Part shown: positions 1 through 6,911 of the stretch, piece by piece
Numbering within the stretch: the first letter of the stretch is position 1
How the letters are laid out: every line of letters begins with the position of its first letter
NCBI GenBank assembly: GCA_937968035.1
Contig: CALBTS010000625.1
Coordinates: 1 to 12,522, forward strand
Length of the DNA: 12,522 bases
Reading direction: 5' to 3'
Source: an uncultured Methanomethylovorans sp.
Lineage (GTDB): Archaea > Halobacteriota > Methanosarcinia > Methanosarcinales > Methanosarcinaceae
Program-made: the position numbers and the translations under genes
Notes under the pieces: model-generated
What the model saw: the letters and a program-made list of their open reading frames with translations, nothing else
Databases searched by the model: none
What the model was told of the DNA's origin: nothing

Positions 1-1091
1 GCAGCAAGTTTGCTGGATTCTTTGAACTCATACATCACAAATAGCACGGAAATTAAAAGTAGCCAGTTAACGGCGCTTATGTATATCTGTGATTTCAACT
101 CGTCTGATGTGTAATCGATCTTTAACATCGGAGCTATTCTTGTAGTGATGCCCTGATATACTATTGAGAACATGCCGCTTATCATTGCCTGTGAAGCAAT
201 GACCGTAGCAATGATACTAAGGATAAGGAATGGCATGTAGATGATATGTGCCTGTTGGAATATCATCTCAAAGAGCACGTTCGTAGAACCCGGGTTCCTT
301 ATGAGGAATGCTCCCTGTCCCAGATAGCTCAGCACCAGTGAAACGAATACAAATCTCCAGGCCTTTATGATCGGTTCTCTTCCCAGATGCCCCATATCAG
401 CATATAAAGCTTCACCACCAGTGGCACACAAAATTACTTCTGATAATACAAAGAAACCTGATAACCCGTTATGCAACAGAAAATCAATGGCATAATATGG
501 ATTTATAGCCTTGAGTACGGATGGAGTGTAGATTATTGAGGCAATACCTGATAGAACAAGTGATAAGAACCATATGACCATCAAAGGTCCAAACATCCAG
601 GCAATTTTCTCAGTACCCTTTTTCTGTATGGAAAAAAGGCATATTGCGATCACGCCTGCAATTGTAACAAGTGTTCCCTGGCCTATTGTTTCCAATCCGG
701 GTATTATTCTCAGCCCTTCCACAGCACTTAATATGCTTATGGCAGGTGTGATCACGCCATCTCCCAGAAGGAAAGAAATGCCAACATATGATAGTATCGT
801 TATTACAGTTACTTTTCTTCCGGATCTCAACAGAGGAACAAGTAATTCTTTTAATACGATGGTTCCTCCTTCTCCTTTTTTTCCAAGGCTCATTGCAAGC
901 CAGGAATATTCAATAGTGACAAGTATTATCAATGTCCAGATGATCAGGGAAAGGACCCCTATCACATGAGCATATGTGACAGGTGTGATGAGGAATATGA
1001 CCGCAAGCGTGTATATGGGGCTAGTTCCGATATCCCCAAAAACAAGTCCCATGGAATTAAGTATTCCTCTGGTTTCATTTTTGTTCAACAC
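1..1091 (-). CDS. kup: Kup-family potassium uptake transporter, N-terminal part (runs off left edge)
   Basis: This is an integral membrane K+ uptake protein, in this family usually a K+/H+ symporter. Reading the minus strand from 1091 gives 363 codons without a stop. The family signatures appear in order: GLVFGDIGTSPIYTL at residues 15-29 (D20 corresponds to the conserved Asp of the family), KKGEGGTIVL at 71-80, GDGVITPAISILSAVEGL at 110-127, and further in a GGEALYADMGHLGR block. Many hydrophobic helices alternate with short loops. Family members are usually 600-plus residues, so a little over half is visible and the C-terminus lies outside the window. The start is taken as GTG at 1091 because a GAGGAG sits about 8 nt before it on the coding strand; the nearby ATG (CAT at 1095-1097 on the plus strand) is in another frame and stops after four codons. 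The TTG next to it is an alternative start. The gene is divergent from the marR gene across about 206 bp, so that regulator could act on it (inference). Confidence 0.93.
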   Translation of the reverse strand, partial: MLNKNETRGILNSMGLVFGDIGTSPIYTLAVIFLITPVTYAHVIGVLSLIIWTLIILVTIEYSWLAMSLGKKGEGGTIVLKELLVPLLRSGRKVTVITILSYVGISFLLGDGVITPAISILSAVEGLRIIPGLETIGQGTLVTIAGVIAICLFSIQKKGTEKIAWMFGPLMVIWFLSLVLSGIASIIYTPSVLKAINPYYAIDFLLHNGLSGFFVLSEVILCATGGEALYADMGHLGREPIIKAWRFVFVSLVLSYLGQGAFLIRNPGSTNVLFEMIFQQAHIIYMPFLILSIIATVIASQAMISGMFSIVYQGITTRIAPMLKIDYTSDELKSQIYISAVNWLLLISVLFVMYEFKESSKLA

Positions 1092-1260
1092 AAATGCATC
1101 TCCTCAATAAAGCCAGATGTGCAATCTTGTGGCCTCTTATTATGAGATCAATAGATAGGTATATCATTTTAGAACGGAATCTCACTACATATGCGATGCT
1201 ATTAATACTTATGACAATGTTGGTTTGATCAACAGTAATGACAACATTATTTTTCAGTGA

Positions 1261-1270
1261 TAATATTTAG
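1261..1270 (+). promoter_or_regulatory. TATA-like box for the marR gene
   Basis: TAATATTTAG lies about 27-37 bp before the marR ATG. Archaeal TATA boxes sit about 25 bp before the transcription start, so this box would start the transcript a few bases before the ATG, giving a nearly leaderless mRNA. That fits the absence of any purine-rich ribosome binding site. It is a weak match judged by eye. Confidence 0.35.
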
Positions 1271-1273
1271 ATA

Positions 1274-1297
1274 GCATACAATTGGTATATTGTATAC
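1274..1297 (+). promoter_or_regulatory. 24-bp near-palindrome, candidate MarR operator
   Basis: The arms are GCATACAAT (1274-1282) and ATTGTATAC (1289-1297), separated by 6 bp; 8 of the 9 positions pair. The element ends on the base before the marR start codon and would cover the transcription start expected from the TATA-like box at 1261-1270. MarR dimers typically bind palindromes of about this size and often repress their own gene, so autoregulation is the simplest reading (inference). Confidence 0.5.
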
Positions 1298-1855
1298 ATG
1301 ATAAACAATTCTGATACAGGTAATTCTTCAAGGATCGCTTCTGATCTCCTGGACACGATATCAAGGATCCTTAATAAAGCTGCTGCCATTGAAAAACAAC
1401 CAGTTGATATTGGTCATGGTGTCCTTTTATACGCATCTGAAGTGCATCTGATAGATATGGCAGGGCGTTATCCGGAAGCAGGTATTTCCCAAATAGCAGC
1501 CAGACTTGGTATCACTAAAGGTGCTGTTTCCCAGACAGCAAAGAAACTCGAAGAGAAAGGTTATATTGAACGTGCTAACCGGGAAGGGGACAAGAAATCT
1601 GTAATCATCAGGCTGACAGAACGCGGAAAGGATGCGTTTTACTGGCATTCAGCTTATCATGAAATGGTGAATCAGGATATGATCGGGCAAGTATCAAAAC
1701 TATCCCGCAGAGATATTGAAAATGTTTTTTCAATTCTTATGCGAATGGAACGTATGCTTGACAATTGCCCCGCAGTAAGAAAAAAATTAGCCGCCAGTTC
1801 GTGCTGGAGAAGCCCTGAGCATCCAGATGAGGACCGTTCTCAAAGTAATATCTGA
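1298..1855 (+). CDS. MarR-family winged-helix transcriptional regulator
   Basis: This is a predicted cytoplasmic DNA-binding dimer of 185 residues. After an N-terminal helical part there is a clear winged helix-turn-helix: GISQIAARLGITKGAVSQ at residues 62-79 gives the two HTH helices, followed by KKLEEKGYIER (82-92), a basic wing (REGDKKS, 95-101) and the RLTERGKDA strand/helix typical of MarR proteins. The C-terminal helices (about 112-160) would form the dimer interface. Length is a little above the usual 140-160 residues because of a polar tail (about 165-185). Two cysteines lie near the C-terminus (DNC and SSC), but there is no evidence for redox sensing. The ATG at 1298 has no ribosome binding site but lies just after a palindrome and TATA-like box, consistent with a leaderless, self-regulated transcript. 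It is divergent from kup and convergent with the CNNM/CBS gene. Its ligand and targets are unknown. Confidence 0.9.
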   Translation: MINNSDTGNSSRIASDLLDTISRILNKAAAIEKQPVDIGHGVLLYASEVHLIDMAGRYPEAGISQIAARLGITKGAVSQTAKKLEEKGYIERANREGDKKSVIIRLTERGKDAFYWHSAYHEMVNQDMIGQVSKLSRRDIENVFSILMRMERMLDNCPAVRKKLAASSCWRSPEHPDEDRSQSNI

Positions 1856-1906
1856 AAGGCCGATCAATATAGCTACCCTAAACAGGAAAAGGGTTGGGTC
1901 TTTGAC

Positions 1907-3217
1907 TCATGATACCTCTGGTTTTGGTATCTTTTCTACCAGCACTTTATCTATTCTATTGCCATCCATATCCACCACTTCATAGCGCAGCCCTTTGAAT
2001 TCTATGTGTTCTCCTGTGATTGGTATTCTCTGTAATACATACATGATGAATCCGGCAATGGTTCTGTAATATCCTTCTTCTTCCTCCGGAAAAGTATCTA
2101 CGGATAGAATATCCTTTAGTTTTTCAATGGATGTATCTCCATCGATGAGCCACGATCCATCTTCTCTTACCACAACAGGTGTCTCCAATGGTTCTCCAAT
2201 AGTTCGGACATCTCCGACGATAGCTTCAAGAATATCATGCAGAGTTATGATCCCCTGAATGCTTCCATACTCATCAGTAATGAGGGCAATATGCACCCCA
2301 AGCTCCTTGAACAATTCAAGGAGTTTCAGAACAGAGATGGCCTCGGGTACAAAGAGAGGGTTAGTTACATTAGTTCTTATATCAACTTCACCGGATTCCA
2401 CTATTTTGGCCAGGATATCCTTTACGGATACCATGCCTACAATATTATCCAGGTCCCTTTCGTAAGCAGGAAAATAGGATCGTCCACTGATTATCATTTT
2501 CTGCAGGTTCTCATTGACGGTATCGTCCAAGTCAAGAGCAATAATATCACTACGATGGATCATCAGTGATTCTACTCTGAGATCACCTATCTCAAGCACT
2601 CCTTCTATCATGCTCAACTCTGCTTCCTCAAATACTCCTGCTTCGGTCCCCTCTTCGAGCATGATCTTGATCTCTTCCTCTGTTACAGGTGGTCCACTGA
2701 TCTTCTGGATCCTCAGTATCCTGAGCACGGCTTCGGTGGACATGCTAAGAATAATTACCAACGGCTTTGCGACAGTTGAAAGGAAAAGCATGGTCCTTGC
2801 AACTTTAGAGGCAATAACTTCTGCCTTGTTGAGTGCGAGCTGCTTTGGGACAAGTTCCCCAAAGATCAAGGTGAGGTAGGTGATCACGAGTACTACAAGA
2901 GTGATACTGATCGCATTACTGTAAGGAGCAAGGGCTGGCACATCTCTGATATGAGATGCAAGACCTTCTGCCACCGTGGCCCCTCCAAATGCGCCGGCAA
3001 GGATCCCTACAAGCGTGATCCCTATCTGTACCGTCGAGAGGAATGGGGTTAATTTGCTAGCTAGTTCAAGTGCAGCTACTGCTCCGGTATCTCCTTCTTC
3101 TGCCAGTTGCTTAAGGCGTGTCCTTTTGGATGAAACAAGAGCAAATTCAGACATAGAAAAGATACCATTGAGTACGATCAAAACAATGATGATGACAATC
3201 TCAAATGTATAAGCCAT
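1907..3217 (-). CDS. CNNM/CBS/CorC-type membrane protein (HlyC/CorC family)
   Basis: This is a 436-residue membrane protein of the family formerly called hemolysin-like or CorC/TlyC; characterised relatives are linked to Mg2+ (and Co2+) efflux or homeostasis. The N-terminal CNNM (DUF21) domain, about residues 1-190, has three to four hydrophobic segments, the MSEFALVSSKRTRL block near residue 22, and GELVPKQLAL after a hydrophobic helix. A CBS pair follows at about 205-340 (MIHRSDIIALD...RSYFPAYERDLDNIVGMVSVKD, then ALITDEYGSIQGIITLHDIL); such pairs usually bind adenine nucleotides. The C-terminal CorC/HlyC domain (about 350-430) has the DGSWLIDGDTSIEKL start and ends with YEVVDMDGNRIDKVLVEK. 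Length and domain order are complete for the family. The ATG at 3217 lacks a ribosome binding site but has a good TATA-like box 24-34 bp upstream. It converges on marR with a 51-bp gap. The transported ion cannot be deduced from the sequence. Confidence 0.93.
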   Translation of the reverse strand: MAYTFEIVIIIVLIVLNGIFSMSEFALVSSKRTRLKQLAEEGDTGAVAALELASKLTPFLSTVQIGITLVGILAGAFGGATVAEGLASHIRDVPALAPYSNAISITLVVLVITYLTLIFGELVPKQLALNKAEVIASKVARTMLFLSTVAKPLVIILSMSTEAVLRILRIQKISGPPVTEEEIKIMLEEGTEAGVFEEAELSMIEGVLEIGDLRVESLMIHRSDIIALDLDDTVNENLQKMIISGRSYFPAYERDLDNIVGMVSVKDILAKIVESGEVDIRTNVTNPLFVPEAISVLKLLELFKELGVHIALITDEYGSIQGIITLHDILEAIVGDVRTIGEPLETPVVVREDGSWLIDGDTSIEKLKDILSVDTFPEEEEGYYRTIAGFIMYVLQRIPITGEHIEFKGLRYEVVDMDGNRIDKVLVEKIPKPEVS

Positions 3218-3240
3218 TTTACAGGTATATAACAGGGTTA

Positions 3241-3250
3241 TAATTTAAAG
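3241..3250 (-). promoter_or_regulatory. TATA-like box for the CNNM/CBS gene
   Basis: On the minus strand this reads CTTTAAATTA, close to the archaeal TATA consensus. Its centre is about 28 bp before the ATG at 3217, so transcription would start roughly 0-5 bases before the start codon. This fits a leaderless mRNA, as there is no ribosome binding site in between. Confidence 0.5.
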
Positions 3251-3349
3251 TTAATTCATTATTCTCCGGTAAGGGTATTTCTTATTTCTATGGTCAATCA
3301 TAAGGCAAGGGCAATTCCTTGACTCCAGGTGGTCCGTAATCTTTATTAA

Positions 3350-3393
3350 AGTTAGTATATCAACTAAACTTAAATAGTTTAGTATCTATACTA
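3350..3393 (+). promoter_or_regulatory. Overlapping palindromes at the GNAT gene promoter
   Basis: Three inverted repeats share half-sites: AGTTAGT/ACTAA (TTAGT at 3352-3356 with ACTAA at 3363-3367), a perfect 8-bp-arm repeat ACTAAACT-N5-AGTTTAGT (3363-3383), and TAGTAT-N2-ATACTA (3380-3393). The middle of the 21-bp palindrome contains TTAAATA (3370-3376), a good TATA-like box that would start transcription near 3398-3400 and leave a leader of about 40 nt with a ribosome binding site. A factor bound here would block TBP, so a repressor site is the natural reading (inference). The cognate regulator is unknown. Confidence 0.55.
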
Positions 3394-3430
3394 TTTCAGA
3401 AACTTCCTATTTAATACTATTAGAACTAAA

Positions 3431-3435
3431 GGAGG
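3431..3435 (+). promoter_or_regulatory. Strong ribosome binding site of the GNAT gene
   Basis: AAAGGAGG ends 4 nt before the ATG at 3440. It fixes the start codon and contrasts with the apparently leaderless genes nearby. Confidence 0.75.
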
Positions 3436-3439
3436 ACAA

Positions 3440-3937
3440 ATGTCAGAATACTTGCTTGAGCCAATAGGTCCATCCGACCAGAAAGACGTAATAGATATTT
3501 TCAATTACTACATAGAGCATAGCTTTGCAGCGTATCCGGAGCATAAAGTACCATATGAGTTCTTTGGCATGTTCCTGGATATATGTAAAGATCATCCATC
3601 GGTCATGGTCAGGAATAATGAAGGCGTATGTGCAGGTTTTGGAATGCTTCGTCCTCATAATCCCATGCCGGCATTTTCTCATACTGCAGAGATCACATAT
3701 TTCATAAGGCCAGAGCTGACAGGTAAGGGTCTTGGTTCACAGATGCTGGAATATCTTGTGACAGAAGGGAAAAAGCGTGGAATTTCCAATGTTCTGGCAA
3801 GCATTTCCTCACTTAACGAAGGTAGTATCCGTTTCCATCAAAAGAATGGTTTCATTGAATGCGGCAGATTCAGGAAAGTCGCCAGAAAGAAAGACATATT
3901 CTTCGATATTGTCTGGATGCAGAAGGACATTGGATAA
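3440..3937 (+). CDS. GNAT-family N-acetyltransferase, phosphinothricin acetyltransferase-like
   Basis: This is a predicted cytoplasmic acetyl-CoA-dependent N-acetyltransferase of 165 residues, close to the usual 160-180 of the PAT/Bar-like group (COG1247 type). The N-terminal part resembles that group (DVIDIFNYYIEHSFAAYP, 16-33). Motif A, the acetyl-CoA pyrophosphate loop, is RPELTGKGLGSQML at residues 90-103. The downstream SSLNEGSIRFHQKNGFIECG (123-142) is the conserved segment after beta-5, and the protein ends DIVWMQKDIG as in relatives. The substrate is not predictable: members acetylate amino-acid analogues, methionine sulfone or other small amines. It appears to be a single-gene unit with its own promoter, palindromic control region and strong ribosome binding site. 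Downstream lie 233 bp with T-rich stretches before the phosphoribosyltransferase gene. Confidence 0.9.
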   Translation: MSEYLLEPIGPSDQKDVIDIFNYYIEHSFAAYPEHKVPYEFFGMFLDICKDHPSVMVRNNEGVCAGFGMLRPHNPMPAFSHTAEITYFIRPELTGKGLGSQMLEYLVTEGKKRGISNVLASISSLNEGSIRFHQKNGFIECGRFRKVARKKDIFFDIVWMQKDIG

Positions 3938-4111
3938 AAATGCTCTTCTGATCTCCCTTTTCATGCGGATCAATTGAAGTGATCGGTACATTCAGTTACT
4001 ACAAATCTATTTATGCTTATTTTACAAAATACCATTTGGAAAATTCAAAAGGGGAGAATAGAGTACTGTTTTTTGCTGTTAGGCATTTTTATTTGGCACA
4101 GGTACTTTAAG

Positions 4112-4142
4112 GGGTTGCGTCTTCATATTTGCACAGCGACCC
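4112..4142 (+). other. Hairpin upstream of the phosphoribosyltransferase gene
   Basis: GGGTTGC (4112-4118) can pair with GCGACCC (4136-4142) as a 7-bp stem with one G-U pair and a 17-nt loop, ending 28 nt before the ATG at 4171. It may be a leader RNA structure or a DNA operator. Just after it is an AT-only stretch (TTTTAAAAAATATTTTAA) that is too close to the start to act as its TATA box unless the transcript is leaderless. Evidence is by eye only. Confidence 0.3.
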
Positions 4143-4170
4143 ATTTTAAAAAATATTTTAAGGGAAAGCC

Positions 4171-4941
4171 ATGTTCAAAAACAGAACAGATGCCGGGAAA
4201 AAGCTTGCAGTGGCAATAAAGAAATACAAGGACCATAATGTCCTGGTTCTGGCTATTCCAAGGGGTGGAGTAGAGGTAGGGTATCAGGTAGCTGAGTATT
4301 TGAATGCAGATTTTTCAATATTGATCTCAAGAAAACTGCCTTTTCCTGACGATCCTGAAGCAGGTTTTGGCGCCATAGCAGAGGATGGGAGCACTTTTAT
4401 TTTCAATGATGCAGCTTTGTGGCTTTCCGGAGAACAGATAGATCATATCAAGCAGGAACAGATCAATGAGATAAACAGAAGGATCGCGGTATTAAGAAAA
4501 GGCAAGGCCTTGCCGGAGATGGCTGGAAGGACCGTCATACTGGTCGATGATGGTCTTGCAATGGGCTCTACCATGAGGGCTGCAATAATGCTTTGTAGAA
4601 AAAGGGAAACAGGAAAGATAGTTGTTGCAGTCCCGGTTGCCGGAAGGAGGGTTGCTGACGGGATGGCGCTGATCGCAGATGAGCTCGCAGTCCTGGAAAC
4701 GCCTCGAAATTTCATGGCCGTTGCACAGGTCTATGAAAATTGGTATGATGTTCCTGACACAGAGGTTTTGGATATACTGAGCAGAGAAAAAAGTAACTGC
4801 ATGGTACAATGTTACATCTCTAATGCTTCACAAAGCGGCCCTTCAGCTGAACTCTTGTTTCTGTCTGCTTTTTTCAATCTTTATGAGCCTGAGGGAAAGG
4901 AATACGACAATGTATATGATAACAGCTGCAACCAGAAATGA
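4171..4941 (+). CDS. Predicted phosphoribosyltransferase (COG1926 type) with unusual C-terminal extension
   Basis: This is a type I PRTase-fold protein of 256 residues. AIPRGGVEVGYQVA (28-41), the RKLPFPDDPEAGFGAI block (54-69) characteristic of this subfamily, and the PRPP-binding loop VILVDDGLAMGSTM (122-135) with its double Asp are all present. After AVPVAGRRVADG the conserved region ends with WYDVPDTEVLDILSRE at about residue 206. Relatives are about 205-225 residues long and their substrate is not established. Residues 208-256 have no family-like features and lie partly antisense to the MFS gene (99-bp overlap). A run of six A at 4787-4792 sits just before this tail; one extra A, or a -1 slip, would end the protein as EKK followed by TAA (4794-4796). 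The last 49 residues may therefore be an error or frameshift product. The ATG is preceded by AAGGGAAAGCC, a plausible ribosome binding site. Confidence 0.85.
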   Translation: MFKNRTDAGKKLAVAIKKYKDHNVLVLAIPRGGVEVGYQVAEYLNADFSILISRKLPFPDDPEAGFGAIAEDGSTFIFNDAALWLSGEQIDHIKQEQINEINRRIAVLRKGKALPEMAGRTVILVDDGLAMGSTMRAAIMLCRKRETGKIVVAVPVAGRRVADGMALIADELAVLETPRNFMAVAQVYENWYDVPDTEVLDILSREKSNCMVQCYISNASQSGPSAELLFLSAFFNLYEPEGKEYDNVYDNSCNQK

Positions 4942-6174
4942 CATTGCTTTCAGCTGGGTGTACAACACTCCTCCTGCAAGAAGTCCGATTATGCTTGCCA
5001 AACTACTGGCGCTCATAGCAAATCCCTGTACAGAGCCCTGGTAGGTCTTTCCTGCCAGCTTGGAGAGCATGGACAGGACACAGGGCCACATTATCCCGTT
5101 ACCGAGTGCGAAAAAGACAGCCGCCAGATATAGAAGGAATATATTTCCGGGAACTATCAGGATGAACTGCAGTCCCAGGATGAACCCTCCGGCTACTATC
5201 AGCACTGATTCAGCATAGCGGGTGGTGAGTTTCCCAAGAACTGGTCCCTGAACGAATGCCATCATAGCACTGAGCACAGAAAAATAAATGCCTAACTCAG
5301 CAGGGCTCCATTCCAGAGCAGTGGCAGCAAAGACGGGAAAGGCTGTATAATATATATTGAAGCCCAGAAAGATGAGAAAATAAAGGACCATCATAAATGG
5401 GATGTATTCGAGCTTGAAAACTTCACTGAATGTTATTTTTTTCCCGCCTTCCGCCTGATAGCACTCCTTGTGTTCCTGTCCCAGTAGCTTGCTGATGCTT
5501 TTAGTCTTCGGATACTCCTCAATGGTGCAGTTATGTGATTCAGGAAGGAACAAGATGATCATTAAAGTACCGGCAACTGAGATCAACAGGGCTGCAGAAA
5601 CAGGGATCAGTTCTCCGTAGACCGTTGCTCCCAGAATCCCTGCAAGAGCAGGACCGCAAACGTATCCAAGGTTAGAGGCCACCGACATCCTGCCATAGTT
5701 CTTGTTTCTCTCCTCTTCGCTCGTAAGGTCTGCAAGATATGCGTTCGCAACCGATACGTTTCCCCCTGTAATTCCATCAAGCGCCCTGGCAAAGAAAAGT
5801 GCCAGTAAAGGGAGTGTGATGGTGAAGGCTCCGAGAACATCAGATTCCACTTTTTTAAAAGTGATCACTGGAAGGAATAGGGCAATTAGGAAAATGGTCC
5901 ATGCAATGAGGGTGCCGATCTGGCTTAAAAGCAGTATCTTCCTTCTCCCGTAAAGGTCAGACCACCTTCCCAGGATAGGAGCTCCTATCAGTTGAAATGC
6001 AGGGTAAGTGGAGCCTAGCAGGCCATAGATCAGTGCATTTCCCCCGTAATCTGTAACCAGGAATACAAGAAAAGTCAGGATGATCCCAAACCCCAGGGTC
6101 CCGATGAATGTAACAGTATACAGTGGAAAAAGCTCCTTCCCATCTTTCCGGGGATTTTCAGAAGCCAGTGTCAT
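4843..6174 (-). CDS. MFS transporter, DHA1/TetA-like
   Basis: This is a 443-residue inner-membrane secondary transporter with about 12 hydrophobic segments and a longer polar central loop around residues 215-245, the usual break between the two six-helix halves. The first cytoplasmic loop carries MFS motif A as GRWSDLYGRRKILLLS near residues 68-83. A second family block, ARALDGITGGNVSVANAYLADLT, resembles TetA-type drug:H+ antiporters, so export of a small molecule is the best guess (inference); the substrate cannot be read. The protein ends KIEKSRQKQEFS, a normal short cytoplasmic tail, so this end looks correct and the tail-to-tail overlap is due to the neighbour. The ATG at 6174 has no ribosome binding site but a TATA-like TATTTTTAAA (6201-6210, minus strand) lies about 30 bp upstream, consistent with a nearly leaderless transcript. 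It is divergent from the GTPase gene. Confidence 0.92.
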   Translation of the reverse strand: MTLASENPRKDGKELFPLYTVTFIGTLGFGIILTFLVFLVTDYGGNALIYGLLGSTYPAFQLIGAPILGRWSDLYGRRKILLLSQIGTLIAWTIFLIALFLPVITFKKVESDVLGAFTITLPLLALFFARALDGITGGNVSVANAYLADLTSEEERNKNYGRMSVASNLGYVCGPALAGILGATVYGELIPVSAALLISVAGTLMIILFLPESHNCTIEEYPKTKSISKLLGQEHKECYQAEGGKKITFSEVFKLEYIPFMMVLYFLIFLGFNIYYTAFPVFAATALEWSPAELGIYFSVLSAMMAFVQGPVLGKLTTRYAESVLIVAGGFILGLQFILIVPGNIFLLYLAAVFFALGNGIMWPCVLSMLSKLAGKTYQGSVQGFAMSASSLASIIGLLAGGVLYTQLKAMSFLVAAVIIYIVVFLSLRLIKIEKSRQKQEFS

Positions 6175-6200
6175 CCATAAAGCAATATGTCCATCATAGT

Positions 6201-6210
6201 TTTAAAAATA
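6201..6210 (-). promoter_or_regulatory. TATA-like box for the MFS gene
   Basis: It reads TATTTTTAAA on the minus strand, 27-36 bp before the ATG at 6174. Transcription would start near 6180, leaving only a few leader bases. Confidence 0.4.
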
Positions 6211-6247
6211 ATCCCCCAGAGCAAACCGACATTAAGTTCACAGCAAG

Positions 6248-6257
6248 AAATTAATAA
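6248..6257 (+). promoter_or_regulatory. TATA-like box for the GTPase-cutA unit
   Basis: AAATTAATAA lies about 50 bp before the GTG start at 6304. It would start transcription near 6278 and give a leader of about 25 nt that includes the GGGGGTTGA motif (6292-6300). The stronger-looking CTATATAG near 6284-6291 is too close to the start codon to serve this gene. Confidence 0.35.
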
Positions 6258-6303
6258 CCTGAGGACAGATAGGAAACGTATCTTCTATATAGGGGGTTGA
6301 ATT

Positions 6304-6900
6304 GTGAAAGTGATAATTGTTGGAGGACTTGCTGGCAGCGGCAAGACAACAATGATCTTAAAGCTGTCAAAGAGATTCAGCGATGCCGGACAAAGGATTG
6401 GTGTCATTGTACAGGAAACAGGTGATGTGGATTATGATGAAGGCACCCTGCATGAAATGGGAATTAAAAAGAAAGACATCGAAAGTGTGTGTATTCCATG
6501 TTCCCTTGATGCGGACATCATCAACAACATACAGGCTTTGCAAGAAGAGTTCAGGCCGGACCTGGTGTTCATCGAAGCAGAGGAAACCGTGCTGCCTGTC
6601 AGGATAAAGGCCGATCTGCAGCGAATGATGATGGAAAGCATGCAAATAGCTCCTATGATCACTATGGTCGATGCTAAAGAGTTCCCCCTGGAGATCCCAA
6701 TGTTGTTGAGATATGCAAGGATCCAGGTCGAAGAAACGGATATCATCTGTCTGAACAAAGTGGATATGGCAGATAACGAGCGTACTTCGCGATTAAAGAC
6801 TATGTTCAAAGATCTGAATTCAAAGGCTATTATAATTGAAATGAATGCAAAGGAAGGCACAGGGGTCTCTGAATTGGTCGATCCTCTTGGATTAAACTAA
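6304..6900 (+). CDS. G3E-type GTPase related to CobW/HypB/UreG
   Basis: This is a predicted cytoplasmic SIMIBI-class GTPase of 198 residues. The Walker A loop is GLAGSGKTT (8-16), the Walker B-like strand is DLVFIEAEE (86-94), TMVDAKEF (120-127) matches the strand after switch II in CobW proteins, and NKVD (151-154) gives guanine specificity. CIPC at 63-66 occupies the place of the GCxCC metal motif of COG0523 or the Cys site of HypB/UreG. The glycine that follows the acidic residue in relatives (ETSG, ESGG) is absent here (EAEE), so this is a divergent branch. It lacks the CobW C-terminal domain. Relatives insert or deliver Ni, Co or Zn to enzymes; a metal-chaperone role is inferred. Start is GTG at 6304 (GTG at 6310 is an alternative) with GGGGG 7 nt upstream. 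Only 11 bp separate it from cutA, so the two are probably co-transcribed. Confidence 0.85.
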   Translation: MKVIIVGGLAGSGKTTMILKLSKRFSDAGQRIGVIVQETGDVDYDEGTLHEMGIKKKDIESVCIPCSLDADIINNIQALQEEFRPDLVFIEAEETVLPVRIKADLQRMMMESMQIAPMITMVDAKEFPLEIPMLLRYARIQVEETDIICLNKVDMADNERTSRLKTMFKDLNSKAIIIEMNAKEGTGVSELVDPLGLN

Positions 6901-6911
6901 TACCTGGAGAT

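Noticed and set aside
574..969. Plus-strand open frame of 131 codons
   Set aside because: It lies fully antisense to kup, whose family motifs are unmistakable, and has no recognisable domain or ribosome binding site.
1875..1894. ACCCT/AGGGT inverted repeat between convergent marR and CNNM genes, as a bidirectional terminator
   Set aside because: There are only 5-bp arms with a 10-bp spacer and no T-run on either strand.
3306..3321. CAAGG-N6-CCTTG inverted repeat upstream of the acetyltransferase
   Set aside because: Arms are short and it is not positioned with a promoter or start codon; it may be chance.
4013..4219. 68-codon open frame before the phosphoribosyltransferase
   Set aside because: It overlaps the start of a well-supported gene in another frame, is basic and low in family-like features, and has no ribosome binding site.
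6432..6860. 142-codon minus-strand open frame opposite the GTPase
   Set aside because: It is antisense to a protein with clear Walker A and NKVD motifs and has no domain of its own.
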